Part shown: positions 8,312 to 18,100 of the stretch, piece by piece
How positions within the stretch are numbered: position 1 is the first letter of the stretch
Layout of the letters: each line of letters opens with the position of its first letter
NCBI RefSeq assembly: GCF_009495745.1
Contig: NZ_WIDQ01000019.1
Location: 26,550-90,549 of the forward strand
Length of the DNA stretch: 64,000 nt
Direction of reading: 5' to 3'
Source: Niveispirillum sp. SYP-B3756
GTDB taxonomy: Bacteria; Pseudomonadota; Alphaproteobacteria; Azospirillales; Azospirillaceae
The notes under the pieces: model-generated
What the model saw: only the letters and a program-made list of their open reading frames with translations
Databases searched by the model: none
Told to the model about the DNA's origin: nothing
Program-made: the position numbers and the translations under genes

Positions 8312-9862
8312 ATGGCGAATAACGGATTGTTCGCGTCGGTCATGGGGCGGCTGATGCCCGCCACCGATACGCGCAATCAGGCGGGTGCCCCGGCCTATGC
8401 CTTCGGCCCGCGCCATCACCTGGCCCAACTGGCGGTCACGGGCTGCCTGAACCACAATTTTTATACCAGCGATGCGGACCAGCTGGCCCGGGTTCTGGCG
8501 CTGTCCGGCAAGGTGCCGCCAGCGTTTCTGGCCAAGCTGGCCGTCTATGCCCGCGAACGAGGCGGGATGAAGGATATGCCGGCCCTGCTGCTGGCCCGTC
8601 TGACGGTGCAGGAACCTGACCTGGTGCCCCGCATCTTTGGCCGTGTCATCGATAATGGCCGGATGCTGCGCACTGTCGTGCAGATCCTGCGGTCGGGCAC
8701 GGTGGGGCGCAAATCGCTGGGGACGCGGCCAAAGCGGCTGGTACGGGAATGGCTGGAAAAAGCCGATACCCGCACCCTGTTGCGCGCCGCCACGGGCAGC
8801 AGCCCGTCGCTGGCCGATATTATCCGCATGGTGCATCCGCGTCCGGCGACGCCGGAGCGTGAGGCCTTTTACGGCTGGTTGATCGGCAAACCGTATCAGG
8901 AGGCGCTGCTGCCCGAACCGGTACGAGCGTTCGAGGCGTGGAAACGTGACCGTACCCTGGATTTACCCGACGTGCCGTTCGAGTGGCTGACGGCACTGCC
9001 GCTGACGCGGGAGGATTGGGCCCTGCTTGCCAGCCGCATGGGCTGGCAGGCGCTGCGCATCAACCTGAACAGCCTGGCCCGCCATGGCGCCTTCACCGTG
9101 CCCGGCACGGCGGAAAAGGTGGCGGCCCGGCTGTCCGATGCACAGGCCGTCGCGGCAACCGGGGTGCAGCCGTTCCAGATCATGATGGCCCGCGGTCAGG
9201 TGACGAAGGATGTGCCGGAGATCGTGCAGGCGGCCCTGGAGGTGGCCTTACAACATTCCCTGCGCCATGTGCCGGCCCTTGCCGGGCGCGTGGTCGTCTG
9301 TCCCGACGTGTCGGGATCGATGGGCAGCGCCCTGACGGGACAGCGCAAGGGGGCAACCAGCAGCGTCCGCTGCATCGATGTCGCGGCCCTGACCGCTGCG
9401 GCGCTGATGCAGGTCAATGCCGGCACGCGCATCCTGCCGTTCGACTTCAGGGTCGTTCCGGTCGAACTGGGGGCGGATCTGCCGGTGGCGGAAAATGCCA
9501 GACGGCTGGCCGCCATCGGCGGCGGGGGCACCGACTGCGCGGCCCCGCTGGCGCTGTTGAACGCGGAGAGGGCGCGGCCCGATCTGGTGATCCTGGTGTC
9601 GGATTATGAAAGCTGGCGGCAGCAGCGGGCTAACGGCACGCCCATGCTGGCCGAGTGGCGAAAGCTGAAGGCCCGCCACCCAGCGGCAAGGCTGGTCTGC
9701 CTGGATATCCAGCCCTATGGCACCACCCAGGCGCCGGACGGCGAGGATATCCTGAATATCGGTGGCTTCACCGACGCCGTGTTCGACAGCATCAACCGCT
9801 TTGCCCAGGGCAAGGGACATCCCGACCTCTGGGTGGCGGAAATCGACAGCGTGGTGATCTGA
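8312..9862 (+). CDS. rsr: Ro60-family TROVE/vWA protein Rsr
   Basis: I start at the ATG at 8312 (MANNGLFASVMGRLMPATD), which has a GGAGGGGG ribosome site and lies downstream of the sigma54 promoter; the open frame extending upstream to 8153 would cross that promoter. The 516-residue protein has a TROVE ring (about residues 20-330, HEAT-like helices) and a von Willebrand A domain beginning GRVVVCPDVSGSMG, with an intact DxSxS MIDAS motif. In the family, the ring binds Y RNAs on its outer face and single-stranded ends of misfolded RNA in its hole, and it can tether PNPase. Three Y RNA folds follow directly, as expected for an rsr-yrl-rtcBA locus. Confidence 0.93.
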   Translation: MANNGLFASVMGRLMPATDTRNQAGAPAYAFGPRHHLAQLAVTGCLNHNFYTSDADQLARVLALSGKVPPAFLAKLAVYARERGGMKDMPALLLARLTVQEPDLVPRIFGRVIDNGRMLRTVVQILRSGTVGRKSLGTRPKRLVREWLEKADTRTLLRAATGSSPSLADIIRMVHPRPATPEREAFYGWLIGKPYQEALLPEPVRAFEAWKRDRTLDLPDVPFEWLTALPLTREDWALLASRMGWQALRINLNSLARHGAFTVPGTAEKVAARLSDAQAVAATGVQPFQIMMARGQVTKDVPEIVQAALEVALQHSLRHVPALAGRVVVCPDVSGSMGSALTGQRKGATSSVRCIDVAALTAAALMQVNAGTRILPFDFRVVPVELGADLPVAENARRLAAIGGGGTDCAAPLALLNAERARPDLVILVSDYESWRQQRANGTPMLAEWRKLKARHPAARLVCLDIQPYGTTQAPDGEDILNIGGFTDAVFDSINRFAQGKGHPDLWVAEIDSVVI

Positions 9863-9879
9863 ACAGGCCCGGCTGGACC

Positions 9880-9985
9880 GGGCGGCGAATGAAGATGGGA
9901 CTACATCTCCAAACCTGGAGGGATTGATACCCCTCACACTGGAATTTCGCCGGTGTCCCGTCCCATCACCTTCTTGTCGCCGCCC
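9880..9985 (+). ncRNA. Y RNA 1 (Ro-associated RNA, no tRNA module)
   Basis: Starts 17 bases after the rsr stop. Outer stem GGGCGGCGA (9880-9888) with TCGCCGCCC (9977-9985), 9 perfect pairs. Internal loop ATGAA (9889-9893) against ACCTTCTTG (9968-9976). Inner stem GATGGGAC (9894-9901) with GTCCCATC (9960-9967), 8 perfect pairs. The apical part has two simple hairpins: CTCCA/TGGAG (9907-9920) and ACACTGG/CCGGTGT around a 7-base loop (9936-9956). The outer stem, asymmetric loop and 8-bp inner stem repeat in the next two units, which is the main support. Assignment as Y RNA rests on this architecture plus the rsr neighbour. Confidence 0.8.
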
Positions 9986-10008
9986 AACCGGCCGGGCCGG
10001 GGCGCAGC

Positions 10009-10136
10009 CCCGGCGGATGCCGGCAGGACTCCATGGTAAGAGCACCCGCCGTAGGGCGGGAGGTCGGTGGTTCAACGCCACCCGGGGGGCAATCCCGCGT
10101 AGCTCAGTATTGTCCTGCCAATCCCTTGCCGCCGGG
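10009..10136 (+). ncRNA. yrlA: Y RNA 2, YrlA-like with tRNA-mimic module opened in the D loop
   Basis: Outer stem CCCGGCGG (10009-10016) with CCGCCGGG (10129-10136). Internal loop ATGCC against AATCCCTTG. Inner stem GGCAGGAC (10022-10029) with GTCCTGCC (10112-10119). Inside lies a tRNA-like fold read in permuted order: D-loop GGTAA, D-stem GAGC (10040-10043), anticodon-like stem CCCGC/GCGGG (10045-10060), 5-base variable region, T arm GGTGG-TTCAACG-CCACC (10066-10082), 7-base acceptor strand 10083-10089 joined by CAA to its partner 10093-10099 (one G.G mismatch), linker TA, then D-stem GCTC (10102-10105). A competing hairpin at 9997-10013 overlaps the outer stem. Confidence 0.85.
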
Positions 10137-10144
10137 ACTGTCGC

Positions 10145-10282
10145 GGCGGGGGCGAATGCCGGTGGAACTCCATCGTATTTCCCTGTCGGGGGTTCGAATC
10201 CCTCCGGCACCGCTGCAAGGCGGTACCGTAGCTCAAGCCCGGTAGAGCAGGAAATGTTCCACCAATCCTTGTCGCCCCCGCC
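10145..10282 (+). ncRNA. yrlA: Y RNA 3, YrlA-like with tRNA-mimic module opened at the anticodon
   Basis: Outer stem GGCGGGGGCGA (10145-10155) with TCGCCCCCGCC (10272-10282), 11 perfect pairs. Internal loop ATGCC against AATCCTTG. Inner stem GGTGGAAC (10161-10168) with GTTCCACC (10256-10263). The module has anticodon-stem strands ATTTCC (10177-10182) and GGAAAT (10250-10255), a 5-base variable region, T arm GGGGG-TTCGAAT-CCCTC (10188-10204), an acceptor-like stem 10205-10213 with 10220-10228 capped by a 6-base loop (one C.A mismatch), linker TA, and a complete D arm GCTC-AAGCCCGGTA-GAGC (10231-10248). A CCTTTTC run after the outer stem could mark the 3' end. It ends 23 bases before the rtcB frame. 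Confidence 0.87.
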
Positions 10283-10305
10283 CGCCTTTTCATGCAAAGA
10301 ACAAT

Positions 10306-11553
10306 ATGGCTTCAATGAGCCCGATCATGAGTGAACGCCATTATGATGTGATGCCGGTAGAAGGCGGCGTACCGGTGAAGATGTGGACGCGTGGCGTGCT
10401 GGTGGAGGAAACGGCAAGGGAGCAGTTGCGCGCCACCGCCCGTATGCCCTTCATCTTCGGCCATGTCGCGGCCATGCCCGACGTCCATAGCGGCATCGGC
10501 GCCACCGTCGGATCGGTGATCCCGACCCGGGGCGCCATCATCCCGGCCGCTGTGGGCGTCGATATCGGTTGCGGCATGTGCGCGGCGCAGACGACGTTGA
10601 CCGCATCCGACCTGCCCGACAGCCTGGAAGGCATCCGCAGCGCCATCGAACGCGCGGTCCCGCATGGCCGGACCGTGGGCCGTGGCAACCGCGACAAGGG
10701 CTCCTGAGGCGAGCCACCGGCCGAGGTGGTCGCCGCCTGGCAGACCCTGGCGGAACGGTTCGGCCGCCTGACGGCGAATTATCCAGCGCTGGCCAAGGCT
10801 AACCATGTCACGCATCTGGGCACGCTGGGGACTGGCAACCATTTCGTGGAACTGTGCCTGGATGAGGCGGACCGGGTCTGGGTGATGCTGCATTCCGGCT
10901 CACGCGGGGTCGGCAATGTCATCGGCACCCATTTCATCGAGCTGGCAAAGAAGGACATGCGCCGCTGGTTCATCAACCTGCCGGATGAGGATCTGGCCTA
11001 TTTCCCGGAAGGGACCGACCATTTCAACGACTATGTCGAGGCTGTGGGCTGGGCCCAGGAATTCGCGGCGCTGAACCGGCGGATGATGATGGTCCACACC
11101 ATGTCAGCATTGGCCCGGGTCATCACCAAACCCTTCGGGGCCGAGGTGCAGGCCATCAACTGCCACCACAATTATGTGCAGCGGGAGCAGCATTTCGGCC
11201 AGAACCTCATCGTCACCCGCAAGGGTGCTGTGCGCGCCGGCGCAGGCGAGATGGGCATCATCCCCGGCAGCATGGGTACGCGCTCCTATATCGTGCGCGG
11301 CCGGGGCAACCCCGACAGCTTTGAAAGCTGCTCCCACGGGGCGGGCCGCGCCATGTCGCGGCACGAGGCGCGGCGGCGCTTCACGGTGGAGGAGCATGTC
11401 CGGGCCACCGAGGGTGTGGAATGCCGCAAGGACGCCGACGTCATCGACGAAACGCCCATGGCCTACAAGCCGATCGAGGCGGTGATGGCAGCCCAGGCCG
11501 ATCTGGTGGAAATCGTACACACGCTGAAACAGATCGTGTGCGTCAAAGGGTAG
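10306..11553 (+). pseudogene. rtcB: RNA ligase RtcB, interrupted by one in-frame TGA
   Basis: The reading frame encodes a full-length RtcB (416 codons; E. coli 408) except for TGA at 10705-10707, codon 134. The surrounding residues read GRGNRDKGS-stop-GEPPAEV. E. coli RtcB has Trp at that place (RDKGAW), so the change is TGG to TGA with no frameshift. Every catalytic motif flanks it intact: DIGCGM (metal-binding Cys), GTGNHF, HSGSRG, NCHHNYVQ and the guanylylated His in SCSHGAGR. RtcB joins 2',3'-cyclic phosphate or 3'-phosphate ends to 5'-OH using GTP and Mn. Restart at GTG 10726 would lose the metal Cys. Explanations are a recent nonsense mutation, a sequence error, or UGA readthrough. Confidence 0.85.
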
Positions 11554-11560
11554 GGAAAAG

Positions 11561-11815
11561 ATGATTTTCGATGGTGGTGGGGTTCGGGGAACGGCAGGTA
11601 CTAGAGGCCCGTCTAGCCCTGAATGCGGCCCCGCCAGCTGCGCGGCTGATGGAAAGCGGGGCCGCAACCGGACCCAATCTGGCGGACCAGTTGCTGCTGC
11701 CCCTGGCACTGGCCGGCAGCAGATGCTTCACCTCAGTTTGGCCGTCGCGCCACGCCCTGGCAAATGTCGGCATTATCACCTGCTTCCTGCCGGTACCCAT
11801 CTGGATCGACCCGCA
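11561..11815 (+). pseudogene. rtcA: RNA 3'-phosphate cyclase RtcA remnant
   Basis: Right after rtcB, where rtcA normally lies, an ATG opens MIFDGGG, resembling the RtcA N-terminus. A shifted frame (from 11571) then reads GFGERQVLEARLALN and NLADQLLLPLALAG, continuing to NVGIITCFLPV, which match the C-terminal part of RtcA (LADQLLLPLALAG is a signature segment). About 340 residues are normal; fewer than 85 remain, so most of the gene between the N- and C-terminal tips is gone and the frame is broken. The remaining bases to 12084 hold nothing I can identify. It cannot encode a working cyclase. Confidence 0.75.
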
Positions 11816-12084
11816 AGCAGACGGATGCCATCGGGCCAGGGCCGGCATCCGTCGCAGCCTCGACAACATGCAAATCCAGGCCTACCTCGCCGCCGCCGTA
11901 GTCAACCTCAAGCGTCTGGCAGACCATCTGCTGCTGATCTTGTACTGGTGGTTCCAGACGGACCGCGCTCTCAAAATAACCACCGTGCGACCGGTCTCCA
12001 AGTTCTTGCATCAGCAATCGAATTTTCAACAAACCCGGCGGATTGGAGGCCAGCGACCGCTGGCCCGGCGCGGAGGGAACGCGA

Positions 12085-12118
12085 AATCTCCCTTGATCGG
12101 TCACGATCAAGGGAGATT
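12085..12118. terminator. Bidirectional hairpin between the rtc locus and tpsA
   Basis: A perfect 14-bp inverted repeat, AATCTCCCTTGATC (12085-12098) and GATCAAGGGAGATT (12105-12118), with a 6-base loop. It sits 4 bases beyond the stop of the convergent haemagglutinin gene. There is no strong T-run on either side. Confidence 0.65.
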
Positions 12119-12122
12119 GGTA

Positions 12123-15100
12123 TCAGTCCTTGAAAGTGATCAGCGGGTCGGCCGCAGCGGCGGCGGCCGGGTCCAGCCGCAGCGGATGCTGGCGGCCATC
12201 ATCACGGCCGGTTTCCAGGCCGGTATCCACCACCAGCACATCCAGCCGCTGGCGTTCCACCAGGGCACCCAGACCATAGACCGGGCGGCCGGCGAACAGA
12301 TAGGTGCCGGTGCGGCTGCCCGCCACCTGCACCAGATCGGCAGCGTCAGGCCCGCTGATGCCGGCAATGCTGCCATTGGCGCTGAACAGGCCGCTGCCGC
12401 GATAGGTCAGGGCTCCTACCTCCACGGTTCCCGCATTGGCCCGGCCATTGGTCACCAGCTCCAGCGTCCGGCTCAGGCGCAACGGGCCAAAGGCGGTAAA
12501 ATCGGTACCGGCCGTCAGCGTGGCATTCTGCGCATTGATGCCGGCCAGGGCGAGCGACCTTCCCGCCGAGAGTGCCAGATTGCTGCCCGTTACGGTGCCC
12601 AGGGTGATGTTGCTTGTCCCCGTGACAGTGACATCCTGCACCGCAGTCACCGCCCCGGCTGTCAGGCTGTCACCAGCGGTCAGCGTGACATTACGGCCGG
12701 TAATGTCGGACAGGGTAGCCCCCTTTCCGGCATTGATGCTGATATCCTGGCTGGCGCCCATCAGCAAGGCACTCAGCGCTTCCGTGCCCGTCAAGGTAAT
12801 CGTATTGGCCGACAGGGTGAGCGTGCTCAGCCGCGCGGCATTGGCCACCAGCGCGCCGGTCACCTCCACCGGCCCGCCCAGGCTCACCATCGCCCCCGCC
12901 ACATCCAGGCCGGAGAGGCCGAGGACCGACCGACCCACAATCGTATCGCCCTTGCCGCTGCGGAGGGTCAGTTGATAAGGGCCGGTGATGCCACCGGCCA
13001 GACGGATATTGTCACTGGCCGCCCCCGCACTGCTGATGCGGCTGTCAGCGGTCAGGGTGAGCAGGCCGCTAAGACCGACGCTGCCGCCCGTTGTGCTGAC
13101 CAGATTACCGCCCAGACGCATGGTACCGGCATAATCCTGCTGACCCGTTGTGGTGACATTGCCAACCGTGACGGTCGTGCCGCCAGCCGAGAGCAGCTTC
13201 AGCGCCGTCGCGCCGCCAACGGCACCGCCGAAGCTGACAGCACCCTTGCCGGCATCGGTCACCAGCGCGTAACCGCCATCCACCGTGCCGGTGAAGCGGA
13301 TATCGTCACCCGCCGCACCAGCGCTGACAACCGCACTGTCGCCCGTCAAGGTCACCGGGCCACCGAGGCGGATGGTGCCGCCCGTCATGCTGACCAAGTT
13401 ACCGGCCAGCCGCACTGCACCCGCGTAATCCTGCTGACCCGTCGTGGTGACATCAGCCACCGTGACGGTCGAACCGCCGGCCGAGAGGAACTTCAGCGCC
13501 GCCATGTTGCCAACGGCACCGCCAAAGCTGACGGCGCCCTTGCCGGCATCGGTCACCAGCGCGTAAGCACCGTTCACCGTGCCGGTGAAGCGGATATCGT
13601 CACCCGCCGCACCGGCGCTGACGACGGCGCTGTCGCCCGTCAGCGTCACCGGGCCACCGAGGCGGATGGTGCCGCCTTTCGTGCTGACCAAGTTACCGGC
13701 CAGCCGCATGGCACCGGCATAATCCTGCTGGCCCGTCGTGGTGACATCGGCCACCGTGACGGTCGCACCGCCAGCCGAGAGGAACTTCAGCGCCGCCATG
13801 TTGCCAACGGCACCGCCAAAGCTGACGGCGCCCTTGCCGGCATCGGTCACCAGCGCGTAAGCACCGTTCACCGTGCCGGTGAAGCGGATATCGTCACCCG
13901 CCGCACCGGCGCTGACAACCGCACTGTCACCCGTCAGCGTCACCGGGCCGCCGAGGCGGATGGTGCCGCCTTTCGTGCTGACCAAGTTACCGGCCAGCCG
14001 AACAGCACCCGCATAATCCTGCTGACCCGACGTGGTGACATCAGCCACCGTGACAGTGTCGCCACCAGCGGAGAGGAACTTCAGCGCCGCCATGTTGCCA
14101 ACGGCACCGCCAAAGCTGACAGCACCCTTGCCGGCATCGGTCACCAGCGCGTAAGCGCCGTTCACCGTGCCGGTGAAGCGGATATCGTCACCCGCCGCAC
14201 CGGCGCTGACAACCGCACTGTCGCCCGTCAGCGTCACCGGGCCACCGAGGCGGATGGTGCCGCCTTTCGTGCTGACCAAGTTACCGGCCAGCCGCACAGC
14301 ACCCGCGTAATCCTGCTGACCCGACGTGGTGACATCAGCCACCGTGACAGTGTCGCCACCAGCGGAGAGGAACTTCAGCGCCGCCATGTTGCCAACGGCA
14401 CCGCCAAAGCTGACAGCACCCTTGCCGGCATCGGTCACCAGCGCGTAACCGCCATTCACCGTGCCGGTGAAGCGGATATCGTCACCCGCCGCACCGGCAC
14501 TGACGATGGCGCTATCGCCCGTCAGGATCAGCGACCCGCCGAGGCGGATGGTGCCGCCTTTCGTGCTGACCAAGTTACCGGCCAGCCGAACAGCACCAGC
14601 ATAATCCTGCTGACCCGACGTGGTGACATCAGCCACCGTGACAGTGTCGCCACCAGCGGAGAGGAACTTCAGCGCCGCCATGTTGCCAACGGCACCGCCA
14701 AAGCTGACAGCACCCTTGCCGGCATCGGTCACCAGCGCGTAAGCACCGTTCACCGTGGAGGTAAAGCGGATATCGTCACCCGCTGCCCCCGCGCTGACAA
14801 CCGCACTGTCACCCGTCAGCGTCACCGGGCCGCCGAGGCGGATGGTGCCGCCTTTCGTGCTGACCAAGTTACCGGCCAGCCGAACAGCACCAGCATAATC
14901 CTGCTGACCCGACGTGGTGACATCAGCCACCGTGACAGTGTCGCCACCAGCGGAGAGGAACTTCAGCGCCGCCATGTTGCCAACGGCACCGCCAAAGCTG
15001 ACAGCACCCTTGCCGGCATCGGTCACCAGCGCGTAAGCGCCATTCACCGTGGAGGTAAAGCGGATATCGTCACCCGCCGCACCGGCACTGACGATAGCGC

Positions 15101-18100
15101 TGTCTCCCGTCAGCGTCACCGGGCCGCCAAGACGGATGGGGCCGCCCATCGTGCTGACCAAGTTACCAGCCAAGCGGACAGCGCCAGCATAGTCCTGCTG
15201 ACCCGTCGTGGTGACATCGGCCACCGTGACGGTCGAACCGCCGGCCGAGAGGAACTTCAGCGCCGCCATGTTGCCAACGGCACCGCCAAAGCTGACGGCG
15301 CCCTTGCCGGCATCGGTCACCAGCGCGTAAGCACCGTTCACCGTGGAGGTAAAGCGGATATCGTCACCCGCTGCCCCCGCGCTGACGATGGCGCTGTCGC
15401 CCGTCAGCGTCACCGGGCCACCGAGGCGGATGGTGCCGCCTTTCGTGCTGACCAAGTTACCGGCCAGCCGCATGGCACCGGCATAATCCTGCTGACCCGA
15501 CGTGGTGACATCAGCCACCGTGACAGTGTCGCCACCAGCGGAGAGGAACTTCAGCGCCGCCATGTTGCCAACGGCACCGCCAAAGCTGACAGCACCCTTG
15601 CCGGCATCGGTCACCAGCGCGTAACCGCCATTCACCGTGCCGGTGAAGCGGATATCGTCACCCGCCGCACCGGCGCTGACGACGGCGCTGTCGCCCGTCA
15701 GCGTCACCGGGCCACCGAGGCGGATGGTGCCGCCTTTCGTGCTGACCAAGTTACCGGCCAGCCGCATGGCACCGGCATAATCCTGCTGGCCCGTCGTGGT
15801 GACATCGGCCACCGTGACGGTTGCACCGCCGGCCGAGAGGAACTTCAACGCCGTCGCGCCGCCAACGGCACCGCCAAAGCTGACGGCGCCCTTGCCGGCA
15901 TCGGTCACCAGCGCGTAGCCGCCATTCACGGTGGAGGTGAAGCGGATATCGTCGCCCGCCGCACCGGCGCTGACGATGGCGCTATCGCCCGTCAGGATCA
16001 GCGACCCGCCGAGGCGGATGGAACCACCCGTTGTGCTGACCAGATTGCCGGCCAGCCGCATGGCACCGGCATAATCCTGCTGACCCGTCGTGGTGACATC
16101 GGCCACCGTGACGGTCGCACCGCCGGCGGAGAGGAACTTCAGCGCCGCCATGTTGCCAACGGCACCGCCAAAGCTGACGGCGCCCTTGCCGGCATCGGTC
16201 ACCAGGGCATAGGGACCGTTCACCGTGCTGGTAAAGCGGATATCGTCACCCGCCGCACCGGCGCTGACGATGGCGCTGTCGCCCGTCAAGGTCACCGGGC
16301 CACCGAGGCGGATGGTGCCGCCCGTTGTGCTCACCAGATTGCCGGCCAGCCGTACAGCGCCAGCATAATCCTGCCGCCCCGTGGTGGTGACATCACCGAC
16401 AATCACGCTGCCGCCCTTCAGCGACAGGCCGGAAAGGGCCTGCGCAGCGCCAACGGTGCCGAGCGAAACGCTGCCAGCACCAGCATCCACCAGCAGGAAG
16501 CCGGGGCCGTTGGTGCCGTTGCTCACCGTGACATTGTCGGCCGCACCGCCGGCGGTGACGATGCCGGCCAAACCGCCGACCGACAGGGCGCCGGTAATGC
16601 CGATGGCCCCGCTGCCGCTGCCAACCAGATTACCGGCCAGACTGAGGTCACCCTGATAGGATTGTGCGCCGCTGGTGGTGACCGTCACGCCACTGGCCAC
16701 ACTGATGGAACCGGTGCCGGGGTCGCGCTGTGCGGCGAGTGCTGCGGGATCGTTGGCCAGCACCGACAGGCCGCCCTTCAGCGTCACATCGGCATTCAGC
16801 GCCACCGAGCGCCCGGCCCGCAGCGTCAGGTCACCGGCCCCGGCATTGGCCGAGGCATTCACCGCCGCATTGACGCTGATATCGTTATTGGCCTGCAGCA
16901 CCAGATTGGCACCATTCAGCGCCGCCACCACGGCGGCGGCGCTCAGCGTGGCGTCAGACCCGGCATTCTCCCCAAAGCCATCATTGCCGGCCACATCGCT
17001 GCTGCCCGTGGCGGCCACGATGATGTTCTTGGGGTCCAGCAGCAGGGTGCCCTTGACGCCACTCTCTGCCGTCAGATCGGTGCGCCCCTGATAGGAAAGG
17101 CGGCCGGCAGAGGAAACCTCCGCATTGCCGCCCTGCCCTGCCCCGGCCCCCTTGGCGCTGATGCTGCCGGCAAAGCGCGTCTGTTCCGCCGACATCAAGG
17201 TGACATGGCCGCCGCTGCCATTCTCTGTGGCATCGGCGCGCATGGCGGCGGTGGCGGTCACATCCAGCCGGCTGGTCTGGGCGCTGCCCACCTGGATATT
17301 GCCGCCGCCGACCGGCCCGCTGGCATCCAGCGTGCCGGAAACGGCAATGGCGCCCGCACCGCCATCCAGCACAATGTCGCCGCCGTCACGATAGGCGCCG
17401 CGCGCTTCCACCACGCCGGTCATGTCGATGACATTATCCACCACCCGCGCCGCCGTGGCGGCGGAGAGCAGTACGGTGGCGCCGCTGACGCGGCCGGCCT
17501 GTTCCAGCTTCGCCCCATCGACGGCACTGCCGGCATCAAAGCTGATCAGCCCGTCGCCCGCCAGATCCAGCGTGAAGCGCTGTGCAGCACCCAGGGAGAC
17601 GGTGCCCAGTTCGGCTGTGATAGTACCGCTGTTGCGTACATGCGGTGCGACCAGCGCGGCCATGCCGGCGTTGATGCGGCCTTCATTGACCACTGCGGCC
17701 CCGGCCAGCGGGGAGGCGATATCGAACCGGTAATCACCGGAAAGGAATTTCTGATTGTCGATATTGGCGGTGGTGGCCACCAGCCCGGCCACATCCACCT
17801 GGGCCCCGGCACCGAACAGGATGCCATTGGGATTGATCAGGAAAATCTGCCCATTGGCCGTCAATTGACCATTCAGCACGGAAGCCTGATCGCCGGTGAC
17901 CCGGTTCAGCGCAATGGCGCCGCTGCCGGGCTGGATGAAGCGCGTCACCTCACCATTGGCGATGGCGAAGCTGCGCCAATCGATGATGGCCTTGTCGCTG
18001 CCCTGCGTCACCTCCAGCACCGGGCCGCTGCCGGCGAAGCCCACCGTGCCATGCACAATGGTGGGGTCGCTGGGGTTGGCGCCGGCGGGCATCGCCAGGG

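Noticed and set aside
10021..10260. Two ordinary tRNA genes
   Set aside because: T-loop and D-arm motifs are strong, but acceptor ends are joined by short loops, arms come in permuted order, and no CCA-type 3' end or anticodon loop of normal size exists. They fit Y RNA modules better.
13141..16374. CRISPR array
   Set aside because: The repeats are 294 bp, contiguous and in-frame within a coding sequence, without unique spacers.
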